Shown here: positions 52,833 through 61,078 of the stretch, in pieces
Position numbering within the stretch: the stretch's first letter is position 1
How the letters are laid out: the number at the start of each line of letters is the position of its first letter
Assembly: GCF_007830125.1 (NCBI RefSeq)
Contig: NZ_VLLG01000002.1
Span: 1,002,985-1,066,984, forward strand
Length of the DNA: 64,000 bases
Reading direction: 5' to 3'
Source: Chitinophaga japonensis
GTDB taxonomy: Bacteria; Bacteroidota; Bacteroidia; Chitinophagales; Chitinophagaceae
Translations under genes and position numbers: made by a program
The notes under the pieces: model-generated
What the model was told of the DNA's origin: nothing
What the model saw: the letters and a program-made list of their open reading frames with translations, nothing else
Databases searched by the model: none

Positions 52833-53843
52833 ATGAAGCTTGTTACTTACCTGAGAGATGAAGCCGACCAACTGGCCATTTTAGTGAACGGACTGTTATA
52901 CAATACCCAGGACCTGCACCCGGACCTGCCCAACAATATGCAGATGTTCCTGCTGATGTGGGAAGAAGTGATAGACATTGCCCGGCATGTGGACGAGCAA
53001 CTGAAAAGCGGGCAGCATGTGGGTAGCGCCATGGGCATTCCGTATGACAGCGTGCAGGTGCTGGCGCCGGTGCCTTTCCCTACCTCCTGCCGCGATGGTT
53101 ACGCTTTCCGGCAGCACGTGGCCGCCGCCCGCCGCAACCGTAAAGTAGACATGATCCCGGAGTTCGATCAATACCCGATCTTCTATTTCACCAACCACAA
53201 CGCCATACAGGGCCCCGGCAAGGTATACTGCATGCCGGACCATTTTGACAAGCTGGACTTTGAGCTGGAAGCAGCCGTGGTGATCTGCAAGCCGGGCCGC
53301 AACATTACCGCTGCCGAAGCGGATGAATACATTGGCGGCTACATGATCATGAACGACCTGAGCGCCCGCACCCTGCAGATGGAGGAAATGAAGCTGAACC
53401 TGGGACCGGCCAAGGGCAAGGACTTCAGCACCGTAATAGGCCCCATGCTGGTAACGCCGGACGAGCTGGAAGCCTTTAAAGCGCCACCCAAGCCAGGCCA
53501 TACCGGCAACAACTACCACCTGAAAATGACCTGCCGCGTAAACGGCGTGCAGGTAAGCGAAGGCAACATGGGAGATATGGACTGGACCTTTGCCGAGATC
53601 ATAGAGCGCTGCGCATACGGGGTAAACCTGCTGCCCGGCGACATCATCGGCAGCGGCACCGTGGGCACCGGCTGCTTCCTGGAGCTGAACGGCACCGGTA
53701 AACTGCAGGACCCCAACTACCAGGAGCAATGGCTGCAGCCGGGCGATGTGGTGGAAATGGAAATAGAGGGATTAGGGATGTTGCAAAGTACCATGGAAAA
53801 AGAAGAGTCGGATTTTTCCCTGCTGAAGCTAAAGAAAGTATAA
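52833..53843 (+). CDS. Fumarylacetoacetate hydrolase family protein
   Basis: A 336-residue protein of the FAH fold, which cleaves or isomerises beta-keto acids with a bound metal. Motifs: PTSCRDGYAFRQHV, PIFYFTNHNAIQGPG, DKLDFELEAAVVICKPG with the metal acidic residues, YIGGYMIMNDLSARTLQMEE, GPAKGKDFSTVIGPMLVTPD and the end GSGTVGTGCFLEL. Length and the N-terminal domain resemble the FAH proteins of aromatic-acid breakdown; the substrate is not evident. Its stop codon overlaps the next start (TAATG). Confidence 0.92.
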   Translation: MKLVTYLRDEADQLAILVNGLLYNTQDLHPDLPNNMQMFLLMWEEVIDIARHVDEQLKSGQHVGSAMGIPYDSVQVLAPVPFPTSCRDGYAFRQHVAAARRNRKVDMIPEFDQYPIFYFTNHNAIQGPGKVYCMPDHFDKLDFELEAAVVICKPGRNITAAEADEYIGGYMIMNDLSARTLQMEEMKLNLGPAKGKDFSTVIGPMLVTPDELEAFKAPPKPGHTGNNYHLKMTCRVNGVQVSEGNMGDMDWTFAEIIERCAYGVNLLPGDIIGSGTVGTGCFLELNGTGKLQDPNYQEQWLQPGDVVEMEIEGLGMLQSTMEKEESDFSLLKLKKV

Positions 53844-54661
53844 TGAGATCAATACAACTGGTCATATTCCTGTTTTTTATCAGTACAACCTTATCCGCCC
53901 AGCATCTTAAAAAAACCGGGATCGTAATTATTGGCAATATTCATGACAGCTTGCCGAACTATCATCCGCAGATACTTTTCAATATACTGGATGATGTAAA
54001 GCCGGACATTATTCTGCATGAAGTGGATGCTGCAATGGCGAAAGACTACTTTGCCAATCCCTCCGTAAAAGGAAATGAAATTGTTGCTTCCAACCGGTAT
54101 GTGAAAAAGTACCCGGGCACGAAAAGACTGCCATTTGATTTTGAAGGGAGAAATGATTACAGGAAGGAAAAAGGCATGGTGCCTGCTGATAATTTATCTG
54201 TAAAGCTGATAGACAGCCTGTATAAACAGGATCTGCTGACAAAGGAGGAAAAGGATATCTACGAGCAGTACAAAGAGGTTACCGCTACATTAATGCGGCT
54301 GGCGGAGAAAAGCCCCGAAAATTTCAACAACCCGGTAACAGACAGCATCTGCAAAAGAAGGCAGGATATACAACATCACGGATTACTGAAGATCATTAAT
54401 AACAGGCCGGAATTTGCCACCCATACCTTCTCCAAACCCGATGGAACACCCATCACTTACCGGGAAGGATACCGCTTATGGGCCGGCTTCTGGGATACGA
54501 GAAACCAGGCCATGGCAAAGCATATCTTCCAATACGCCCGGCAATACCAGGGAAAGAACATGGTAGTATTAACGGGATTCTTACATCGCTATTATTTAAT
54601 TAAAGCGCTGAATCAGCTTTCAGACGGTAGCTTTGTATTAAGGGAGTTCTATCAACATTAA
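53843..54661 (+). CDS. TraB/PrgY-like exported protein, A+T-rich
   Basis: About 272 residues from ATG 53843, which overlaps the FAH stop (TAATG) and begins a signal peptide (QLVIFLFFISTTLSAQ). The first half has the pattern of the TraB/PrgY/GumN fold: IVIIGNIHDS, then ILFNILDDVKPDIILHEVD. The end has GKNMVVLTGFLHRYYLIKAL, where the second G-x-x-H is expected. The match is distant. The DNA is clearly richer in A+T than the genes on either side, suggesting later arrival. Reading frames further upstream in the same frame overlap FAH and are not used. Confidence 0.6.
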   Translation: MRSIQLVIFLFFISTTLSAQHLKKTGIVIIGNIHDSLPNYHPQILFNILDDVKPDIILHEVDAAMAKDYFANPSVKGNEIVASNRYVKKYPGTKRLPFDFEGRNDYRKEKGMVPADNLSVKLIDSLYKQDLLTKEEKDIYEQYKEVTATLMRLAEKSPENFNNPVTDSICKRRQDIQHHGLLKIINNRPEFATHTFSKPDGTPITYREGYRLWAGFWDTRNQAMAKHIFQYARQYQGKNMVVLTGFLHRYYLIKALNQLSDGSFVLREFYQH

Positions 54662-54674
54662 ACGTAAAAGTAAA

Positions 54675-55559
54675 ATGCTGCAAATAATACCCGGGCAGGT
54701 AAAAACTGCCGAACTGCATGCCCACCTGGTGGGCGCAGTAGCGCCACGGCCCATTTGCTTTGCCAGTACCGTTAATGCCGAAGGACAGCCCAACCTGTCG
54801 CCGTTCAGCTTTTTTAACGTATTTGGCAGCAACCCGCCCACGCTTGTTTTTTCACCTTCCAGGCGGGTGCGCGATAATACGATCAAGCATACACTGGAAA
54901 ATATCTATGCCACCAGGGAAGTGGTGATCAATGTAGTGACCTATGCCATGGTACAGCAGGCCTCCCTGGCCAGTTGCGAATACCCCCCGGGGGTGAGTGA
55001 ATTTGAGAAAGCCGGGTTTACCGCGCTGCCATCCGAAAAAGTAAAGCCGCCCCGGGTAAAGGAGAGCCCGGTGCAAATGGAATGCGTGGTGAAGCAGGTG
55101 ATCGAAACCGGGGAGGGCGGAGGCGCCGGTAACCTGGTGATCTGTGAACCGGTGCTGCTGCACATCAGCGAAAATATCCTGAACGAGCACGGCCGCATAG
55201 ACCCGCATAAGATAGACCTGGTGGGCCGTATGGGCGCGGACTACTACTGCCGCGCTTCCGGGGCCGCTGTGTTTGAAGTGCCCAAACCCAATTTGCAGTT
55301 GGGCATCGGCGTAGATGCATTGCCGGCGGCTATCCGCAACAGCCGCATCCTTACGGGCAACAACCTGGGCATGTTAGGCAATGTACATGAAATGCCCGCC
55401 GTGGATCCTGCTTTTGAGGACGAACAGCTCAAGAATATTATACAGTATTACAGCATTACGCCCGAAGAAATGGAGCAGGAACTGCACCGTTATGCACAGC
55501 AGTTACTGGAAGCGGGCAAGGTGCGGGAAGCGTGGCAGGTCTTGTTGTATGAGGGATGA
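54675..55559 (+). CDS. Flavin reductase family protein
   Basis: A 294-residue FMN-binding split-barrel protein. Typical segments are VGAVAPRPICFASTVNAEGQ, NLSPFSFFNVFGSNPPTLVF, VINVVTYAMVQQASLASCEY, GFTALPSEKVKPPRVKESPV and HIDPHKIDLVGRMG-type HGRIDPHKIDLVGRMGADYY. It may supply reduced flavin or be a stand-alone oxidoreductase. It starts 13 bases after the TraB-like gene and probably shares its transcript, with the FAH gene first. Confidence 0.9.
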   Translation: MLQIIPGQVKTAELHAHLVGAVAPRPICFASTVNAEGQPNLSPFSFFNVFGSNPPTLVFSPSRRVRDNTIKHTLENIYATREVVINVVTYAMVQQASLASCEYPPGVSEFEKAGFTALPSEKVKPPRVKESPVQMECVVKQVIETGEGGGAGNLVICEPVLLHISENILNEHGRIDPHKIDLVGRMGADYYCRASGAAVFEVPKPNLQLGIGVDALPAAIRNSRILTGNNLGMLGNVHEMPAVDPAFEDEQLKNIIQYYSITPEEMEQELHRYAQQLLEAGKVREAWQVLLYEG

Positions 55560-55584
55560 AGAAAGATGTAGGAAGTAGGAAATA

Positions 55585-55654
55585 AGAAGTACGATGTAGG
55601 AAGTACGATGTAGGCGTCTTACTTCCTACATCGTACTTCCTACATCGTACTTCT
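55585..55654. repeat. Perfect 30-bp inverted repeat between convergent genes
   Basis: Arms 55585-55614 and 55625-55654 are exact reverse complements with a 10-base loop. Each arm holds two direct repeats of GAAGTACGATGTAGG type, so the element could also fold in register-shifted forms. It sits between the flavin reductase and DUF4197 stop codons. Confidence 0.85.
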
Positions 55655-55659
55655 CACAC

Positions 55660-56406
55660 TTATTTACCGAAAACTTTCTTCAACAGATCCGTCGTCCTGG
55701 CGGCGGGATTTTCGCGGATGTTGGCCTCTTCCTTGCCGATCTGGTCAAAAAGGGCGGCCACGGCGCGGGTGGTCACATAGTCCTGCAGGTCGGGATTCAC
55801 CTTGTTAAAGGTAGTGGGTAGTTTATTATACGTGTTCACGATATCGCCATAGTAGCGGGTGGCGCTGGTGCTGTCCAGCGCGCCTTTGATAGACGGCGCA
55901 AAAGCCGTTTTCAGTTGGTCGGAGGTTTTTTCCTTGAAATAGTTGGTAACGGAATTATTTCCCCCGCTGATCAGTTTCAGCGCATCGGTGACGGACATCT
56001 GTTTGATGGCGTCTACAAATATGGGCGCGGCATGGCTTACGGCGCCTTCCGCCGCCCGGTTGATCTGCAGGATAGCTTTATCCACCTGGCTGCCCAATCC
56101 TATACTGCGCAGCGTTTTCTCGATCTTTACCGCATCTTCCGGCAGGAACATTTTATAGGCTTCATTACCAAAGAAACCGTCCTTTTTGCTCAGGGCGGCA
56201 ATACCGGCGTTCACCCCCTTGGCCAGGGCTTCCTTAATGCCGGCCCCGGCTTCTGCTTCCGTTACGTTGCTGCCGGTAGTGGAGGTAGTGCCCGTAGTGC
56301 CGGATTTTGCATCCTCCAGCGCTTTGCCCAGTTTCTTCAAAAGCTGTCCCTGGCTCAATTGTACGGTCAACAGCGCAGGCAGCAGGAAAAGTATCCCTTT
56401 CTTCAT
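55660..56406 (-). CDS. DUF4197 exported protein
   Basis: About 248 residues from ATG 56406 (signal peptide KKGILFLLPALLTVQLSQGQ). The DUF4197 body is helical: ITEAEAGAGIKEALAKGVNA-like EAEAGAGIKEALAKGVNAGI, PEDAVKIEKTLRSIGLGSQV, ISGGNNSVTNYFKEKTSDQL and the end NPAARTTDLLKKVFG. Function unknown; periplasmic or lipoprotein-free secreted. It is 25 bases after the universal stress protein gene on the same strand counting from its alternative start, so the two may be co-transcribed. Confidence 0.9.
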   Translation of the reverse strand: MKKGILFLLPALLTVQLSQGQLLKKLGKALEDAKSGTTGTTSTTGSNVTEAEAGAGIKEALAKGVNAGIAALSKKDGFFGNEAYKMFLPEDAVKIEKTLRSIGLGSQVDKAILQINRAAEGAVSHAAPIFVDAIKQMSVTDALKLISGGNNSVTNYFKEKTSDQLKTAFAPSIKGALDSTSATRYYGDIVNTYNKLPTTFNKVNPDLQDYVTTRAVAALFDQIGKEEANIRENPAARTTDLLKKVFGK

Positions 56407-56445
56407 AATGTTATGGTTCATATATTAAAAATACTCAAAATATTA

Positions 56446-57279
56446 TTACTCGTGTATGGCCAGCAAGGGTATGTGCGTATGAAAAGCCAACTGTGTAGTA
56501 CGGCTCCGCTTGAAGATATGCTCAAACAATCCATGCTTTTTCGGGATGATGAGGATCAGGTCCGCCTGCTCCTTTTCGGCAAAGTCCGTAATGCCTTTTA
56601 CCACGTTGGTATGGTCTATAAAATGGAACTGCGGGTTGTAGCCTTCCAGCAGGGTATCCAGCATCAACGTTTCATAAGGCGTATCTGATGTGAAGTGCTT
56701 GCTTTCATGATCTATATTCAGCACGTGCAGCTCCGGCCGGAATACGTCCAGCAGCTTTTTCAGCGGCTGTACGGGCGTGGTTTCCACCACTTTCCTGAAA
56801 TCGCAGGCAAACACGATCCTACGGATGGGTTTAAAACGGGCGTCAGCCGGCACAATGATCACCGGGCAGGTCGTATGCTTTACCACGTCTATCGTGTTGG
56901 AGCCCACCAGGATCTCTTCCAACTGGCTGCCGCCGGTAATGCCCATCACCACCAGGTCTGCCTGCTCCCGCTTGCACACCTCGTCTATATTGGCCGGCAG
57001 CAGGTGGTTCTCCGCCCTGCATTCCAGCGCCGCATCCTCCGGCATCAGGGGCCCCAGCTCCCGTTTCATTTTGTCCAGCCCTTCCAGGCTGGCACTGCGC
57101 AGTTCTTCCGGGTTGACCACCGGTACGGAGGTAGGCACATCAGGGATGGGTACTATCAGCTCGTATGCATGGTACAGCACAATGCGGGAAGTGCTCATCT
57201 GCCCGGCCAGCCCCAGGGCATAACGCGCCGCATTATAAGCGGTCTCGGAAAAATCCGTGGGAACAATGATCGTTTTCAT
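56446..57279 (-). CDS. Universal stress protein, two UspA domains
   Basis: About 277 residues from ATG 57279, which begins MKTIIVPTDFSETAYNAARY, the standard UspA start. The N-terminal domain ends with the ATP-loop pattern ADLVVMGITGGSQLEEILVG-SNT-x-x-V, with CPVIIVPADA. A second, shorter domain follows (RRIVFACDFRKVVETTPVQP to QADLILIIPKKHGLFEHIFK-RS). Tandem Usp proteins are usual in this phylum. Ligand and signal unknown. Confidence 0.92.
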   Translation of the reverse strand: MKTIIVPTDFSETAYNAARYALGLAGQMSTSRIVLYHAYELIVPIPDVPTSVPVVNPEELRSASLEGLDKMKRELGPLMPEDAALECRAENHLLPANIDEVCKREQADLVVMGITGGSQLEEILVGSNTIDVVKHTTCPVIIVPADARFKPIRRIVFACDFRKVVETTPVQPLKKLLDVFRPELHVLNIDHESKHFTSDTPYETLMLDTLLEGYNPQFHFIDHTNVVKGITDFAEKEQADLILIIPKKHGLFEHIFKRSRTTQLAFHTHIPLLAIHE

Positions 57280-57483
57280 CTGGTTAATTTTTTTAAAGAA
57301 CTTCGCACCCTGCTTCACATGGTTATTTCTTAAAATATCTTATCCCTTCGCACATTGTAAAGTTAGGGTTATCGCCCGGTATAACAGCACCATACTCTGC
57401 CAATAAAGAAAATTTAATGCCAAAAAGTCCCGCGCATGGCGGACCGCTGTAGCGGCAGGTTATGGACTATCGACTATTACCCT

Positions 57484-57491
57484 TATTTTTG
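57484..57491 (+). promoter_or_regulatory. -7 box TATTTTTG of lysS
   Basis: Exact TAnnTTTG, 19 bases before ATG 57511. Confidence 0.55.
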
Positions 57492-57510
57492 CACTCCATT
57501 TGAATAATAC

Positions 57511-59022
57511 ATGACACAATTATCCGAGCAAGAGATCATACGCCGGGAAAAGCTGCAGGAGCTGCAAAATTCAGGCATTGATGCCTATCCGGCCGCAGCA
57601 TACCCCGTGAACAATACTTCCGTGCATATTAAAACGCATTATTCGGAAGCTACCAAAGACCAGTTCCAGGAAGTATGCCTGGCCGGCCGCATCATGAGCA
57701 TACGTGATATGGGCAAGGCCTGCTTTGCCGTGATCCAGGACCATGCCGGCCGCATACAGGCATATATCCGCCGCGACGAGATCTGCCCCGGCGAGGATAA
57801 GACGCTGTATGACAACGTTTGGAAAAAGCTGACAGACATCGGCGACATTATCGGGGTGAAGGGATATGCCTTTATTACCAAGACCGGCGAAACCTCCATT
57901 CATGTAAAGGAGCTGAGCATGCTGTCCAAAGCCCTCCGCCCCCTGCCCATAGTAAAGGAAAAGGAAGGGGAGACCTTTGACGCAGTTACCGACCCGGAAT
58001 TTAAATACCGGCAGCGTTATGCAGACCTGATCATTAACCCGCAGGTGAAAGACGTGTTTGTAAAACGCACCAGAATATACCAGACCATCCGGGAGTTTTA
58101 CAACAACCTCGGTTTCCTGGAGGTGGAAACGCCCGTGCTGCAGCCCATACCCGGCGGCGCCACGGCCCGGCCCTTCGTTACCCATCACAATGCGCTGGAC
58201 ATACCGCTGTACCTGCGCATTGCCAATGAGCTGTACCTCAAACGCCTGATCGTAGGCGGCTTTGAAGGAGTGTATGAATTTGCCAAGGACTTCCGCAACG
58301 AAGGTATGGACCGCACCCACAACCCGGAATTCACCGTAATGGAAATGTACGTGGCCTACAAGGACTATGAGTGGATGATGCGCACCACGGAAACCCTGCT
58401 GGAAAAAGTGGCCCTGGCCCTGCACGGCACCACCCAGGTGCAGGTAGGCGAAAAGGTCATTGACTTCAAGGCCCCTTTCCGCCGCGTGACCATGTACGAT
58501 GCCATCCGGGAACATACCGGCATAGACATTAGCGGTATGGAGGAAGACGCCCTGCGCGATGCGTGCAAACAACTTGGCATTCATGTAGAGCCGAACATGG
58601 GCAAGGGCAAGCTGGTGGATGAAATATTCGGCGAGAAATGCGAGGCGCATTATATACAGCCCACCTTTATCATTGATTACCCGGTGGAAATGAGCCCGCT
58701 TACCAAGAAGCACCGCAGCAAGCCGGGGCTGGTAGAACGCTTTGAGCTGATGGTCAATGGCAAGGAGATCGCCAATGCCTATACCGAGCTGAATGACCCC
58801 CTGGACCAGCGCCTGCGCTTTGAGGAGCAGGTAAAGCTGATGGAACGGGGCGATGACGAGGCCATGTATATAGATTATGACTTCCTGCGCGCGCTGGAAT
58901 ATGGTATGCCGCCTACGTCCGGCATCGGTATCGGTATGGACCGGCTGACCATGCTGATGACCAACCAGCCTTCCATACAGGATGTGCTGTTCTTCCCGCA
59001 GATGAAACCGGAGAAATTATAA
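57511..59022 (+). CDS. lysS: Lysyl-tRNA synthetase, class II
   Basis: Charges tRNA-Lys. The 503-residue product has the usual bacterial length, an N-terminal OB-fold that binds the anticodon ([20 protein letters not shown]), and the class II core: motif 1 near [20 protein letters not shown], motif 2 [20 protein letters not shown] and motif 3 [20 protein letters not shown]-terminal residues [11 protein letters not shown] complete it. A hairpin that includes a dispersed repeat follows the stop codon. Confidence 0.97.
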   Translation: MTQLSEQEIIRREKLQELQNSGIDAYPAAAYPVNNTSVHIKTHYSEATKDQFQEVCLAGRIMSIRDMGKACFAVIQDHAGRIQAYIRRDEICPGEDKTLYDNVWKKLTDIGDIIGVKGYAFITKTGETSIHVKELSMLSKALRPLPIVKEKEGETFDAVTDPEFKYRQRYADLIINPQVKDVFVKRTRIYQTIREFYNNLGFLEVETPVLQPIPGGATARPFVTHHNALDIPLYLRIANELYLKRLIVGGFEGVYEFAKDFRNEGMDRTHNPEFTVMEMYVAYKDYEWMMRTTETLLEKVALALHGTTQVQVGEKVIDFKAPFRRVTMYDAIREHTGIDISGMEEDALRDACKQLGIHVEPNMGKGKLVDEIFGEKCEAHYIQPTFIIDYPVEMSPLTKKHRSKPGLVERFELMVNGKEIANAYTELNDPLDQRLRFEEQVKLMERGDDEAMYIDYDFLRALEYGMPPTSGIGIGMDRLTMLMTNQPSIQDVLFFPQMKPEKL

Positions 59023-59032
59023 CGCAGGGGGT

Positions 59033-59064
59033 AAACCTGACAGGTTTTAAAAAACCAGTCAGGT
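59033..59064 (+). terminator. lysS terminator hairpin made from the ACCTGACAGGT repeat
   Basis: ACCTGAC pairs with GTCAGGT, and GGTTTT with AAAACC inside it, giving a long A/T-capped hairpin 11 bases after the lysS stop. It is the third copy of the dispersed repeat seen at 2063 and 34969. Confidence 0.65.
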
Positions 59065-59074
59065 CTCTAAATAA

Positions 59075-59133
59075 AAAGGGGGTGTAAGACTACATCCCCT
59101 TTACTTTTTTTGACCATATCCTATGAAAACCAG
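59075..59133 (+). repeat. Hairpin-plus-tail repeat, copy B
   Basis: Stem AAAGGGGGTGTA / TACATCCCCTTT (12 bp, one G-T pair), loop AGAC. The conserved tail ACCATATCCTATGAAAA follows after 10 bases. The stem sequence differs from copy A at several positions, while pairing is retained. Confidence 0.75.
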
Positions 59134-59325
59134 TTCAAAATTAATATTCCGCCCGACACGCCCATATGATACTTACTAACCGCAGTCTTTCCTTTAACGG
59201 ATGGTAGCATTTGGCTTGTAGCTGGTAAAAAAGAAAAAGGCCGTTCGGGAAATGATCCGGAACGGCCTGCACTTTATATGAAATCAAATGTTGAGACGGC
59301 AGATGACAGTTTCTTAAAAAAGAAA

Positions 59326-59383
59326 CGGGGCTGCAAGACTACAGCCCCGAAAAATTTTAACCATATCTTTATTGAAAAACCTG
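59326..59383 (+). repeat. Hairpin-plus-tail repeat, copy C
   Basis: Stem CGGGGCTG / CAGCCCCG (8 bp) with AAGAC in the loop. The tail ACCATATCTTTATTGAAAAA is the most diverged of the four, with an insertion before GAAAAACCTG. Confidence 0.7.
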
Positions 59384-59549
59384 TAACAAAGATCATCTTT
59401 ATTTAATTATCACCACCCCCATTCTAGTGAATGCTATATTTTTCTTGGGGAACGTATCAAATCTGCAGATAAACGCAGCGACCTCCCGCCGGGTCTGCTG
59501 GTAGCCCCAAACGGGTCAAAATCTTCTAATTATTGATATACAACAACTT

Positions 59550-59654
59550 ATGAAAAAACACCTCCTGGCAGAGCCCGGACAGTATGAAGCAAATTGTCCG
59601 GTGAATCCCGGTATTTGCCGGTCGAACGTACAAAAGGAGTTTCCGGGGGTATAA
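59550..59654 (+). CDS. Possible 34-residue ORF in the repeat-rich spacer
   Basis: ATG at 59550, preceded by an A+T-rich stretch, opens a 34-codon frame starting MKKHLLAEPGQYEANC. It contains two cysteines and ends 7 bases before hairpin copy D. I recognise no family; it may be chance. It is listed because it stands where a short transcript ending at copy D would place a product. Confidence 0.2.
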   Translation: MKKHLLAEPGQYEANCPVNPGICRSNVQKEFPGV

Positions 59655-59661
59655 AAAGAAA

Positions 59662-59719
59662 AAGGGTGGTAAGAATACCGCCCTTGTAATAATTTTAACC
59701 ATATCCTATGAAAAACCTG
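59662..59719 (+). repeat. Hairpin-plus-tail repeat, copy D
   Basis: Stem AAGGGTGGTA / TACCGCCCTT with loop AGAA, followed by the same tail as copy A (ACCATATCCTATGAAAAACC). It differs from copy A by one C to T change in the stem that leaves a G-U pair. Confidence 0.75.
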
Positions 59720-59910
59720 GATCAAAGATAGACCAGCATATATAGGTTTTTCTCTCATTTCCGTGAACGATGAAAAATAGTTCGTAAAAATGGAAGATTG
59801 GGTATTATGTTAATCCATTATAAAAAATATCATATTATTTCAGAAAATAATTTTATAAATTATTAATATTAAGCGGCTTGTAAACTAGATACCTGCGAGC
59901 AGCCTCATTC

Positions 59911-60900
59911 TTAGTACTCCGGTTGCTCCGGCGCCGTTCCCATAATGCCATCTATCTCTTCCATTACATCCAGGGTAAGGGCCGGATAAATATCCAGTGC
60001 TTTCAGGTTTTCCGTTAGCTGCTCCTCCCGGGTAGCGCCCAGTATGGCGGTGGTTACATTCGGGTTGCGGATACACCAGGCAATGGCCAGCGTTGCCAGG
60101 GAGGTGCCCAGGCCGGCAGCCACCTTTTCCAGCTTTACCACCCGGTCTATCTTATCCTGCACCAGGTGCCGGTCCTTCAGCCATTCAAAACCGGCCATAC
60201 CCATCCTGGATGCAGCCGGTATGCCCTGGTTGTATTTGCCGGTGAGCAGGCCGGAAGCCAGCGGGCTCCAGATAGTAGTGCCCAACCCGATATTCCGGAA
60301 TATCTGCAGGTATTCCCTTTCCATCCGCCGGCGGTTAAAGAGGTTGTACTCGGGCTGCTCCATGGCGGGACCAATCAGGCGATATTCCCGCGCTACCATG
60401 TGCGCCTCCATGATCTCCTGTGCGCTCCATTCTGAAGTGCCCCAGTATAATATCTTTCCCTGCTGTATCAGGAGGTTCATGGTCCATACCACCTCCTCTA
60501 TGGGCGTGTGCTTGTCCGGCCGGTGACAAAAGAACATATCCAGGTAATCCACCTGCAGGCGCTGCAACGCCTCCTGGCAGGCTTCTGCCAGGTGCTTGCG
60601 GCTAAGGCCCGTCTGGTTAGGCTTGTTCTGCTTGCCCCGCCAGCCAAAAAACGCCTTGCTGGATACCGTATAAGAAGTACGGTCCCATTTTTTCTGCCGC
60701 AGCACCCGCCCCATCATTTTCTCGGACTCTCCCAGGGCATACACCTCGGCATTGTCAAAGAAATTAATACCATTATCGTAGGCTATACCCATGAGGCGGT
60801 CTACCAATTTGTCATCTATCTGCTTGTGAAAGGTGACCCAACTGCCAAAAGACAATACGCTTAGCTGTAATCCTGTTTTTCCTAATCTTCTGTATTCCAT
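59911..60900 (-). CDS. Aldo/keto reductase (Kv-beta-like group)
   Basis: A 329-residue NADPH-dependent TIM-barrel reductase. The catalytic tetrad is visible: Asp and Tyr in FFDNAEVYALGESEKMMG, Lys in YTVSSKAFFG and His in MFFCHRPDKHTP. NADPH-site segments are TIWSPLASGLLTGKYNQG and TAILGATREEQLTENLKAL. The N-terminal YRRLGKTGLQLSVLSFGSW and LVDRLMGIAYDNGINFFDNA place it with the potassium-channel beta-subunit-like and YghZ group. Single gene, cytosolic, substrate unknown. Confidence 0.92.
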   Translation of the reverse strand: MEYRRLGKTGLQLSVLSFGSWVTFHKQIDDKLVDRLMGIAYDNGINFFDNAEVYALGESEKMMGRVLRQKKWDRTSYTVSSKAFFGWRGKQNKPNQTGLSRKHLAEACQEALQRLQVDYLDMFFCHRPDKHTPIEEVVWTMNLLIQQGKILYWGTSEWSAQEIMEAHMVAREYRLIGPAMEQPEYNLFNRRRMEREYLQIFRNIGLGTTIWSPLASGLLTGKYNQGIPAASRMGMAGFEWLKDRHLVQDKIDRVVKLEKVAAGLGTSLATLAIAWCIRNPNVTTAILGATREEQLTENLKALDIYPALTLDVMEEIDGIMGTAPEQPEY

Positions 60901-60968
60901 ATCAAACGGTTTATTTCCTGAAATTTACTCAAAAAAAGCCGGTATGACAGGGGCGCTATGGCACAGCT

Positions 60969-60983
60969 TGGCACAGTTATTGA
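60969..60983 (+). promoter_or_regulatory. Candidate sigma-54 promoter
   Basis: TGGCAC-N5-TTGA on the + strand matches the -24/-12 consensus TGGCAC-N5-TTGC in all but the last base. It is followed directly by the inverted repeat TTGACG-N6-CGTCAA. The gene to the right is on the other strand, so the only evident product is the short region up to the terminator at 61062. Confidence 0.4.
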
Positions 60984-60993
60984 CGCCTATACG

Positions 60994-61062
60994 TCAAATT
61001 TTAGGTTAAAAAATAGGTTAAAGCGAAAGGAGCCTGTCCGTGATTACCGGATGGGCTTTTTT
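60994..61062 (+). ncRNA. Candidate short RNA of about 70 nt
   Basis: Bounded by the sigma-54-like promoter and a terminator with no ORF between. It contains the repeated TAGGTTAAA words at about 61002 and 61014 and an A/G-rich AGCGAAAGGAG stretch. The case rests only on this arrangement. Confidence 0.25.
61032..61062 (+). terminator. Rho-independent terminator on the + strand
   Basis: Stem GCCTGTCCG / CGGATGGGC (9 bp with two G-U pairs), 7-base loop, then six T. On this strand it ends no annotated gene. Confidence 0.65.
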
Positions 61063-61078
61063 CGTGTAAGCCGTTCCG

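Larger units (their letters stand above)
59023..59910. other. 888-base repeat-rich spacer between lysS and the aldo/keto reductase gene
   Basis: The longest gene-poor stretch of the window. It holds the lysS terminator hairpin, copies B, C and D of the hairpin-plus-tail repeat, a GGCCGTTC / GAACGGCC hairpin at about 59240-59267 and a 34-codon ORF. The last 120 bases before 59880 are strongly A+T rich. No larger gene is supported. Confidence 0.7.

Noticed and set aside
59516..59758. 80-residue - strand frame in the repeat-rich spacer
   Set aside because: Its only notable segment is the same repeat translation as above; no start signal and no protein character.
60959..60973. A second TGGCAC just upstream of the sigma-54 candidate
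   Set aside because: The -12 part at the right spacing reads GGCA, so it does not fit the consensus.
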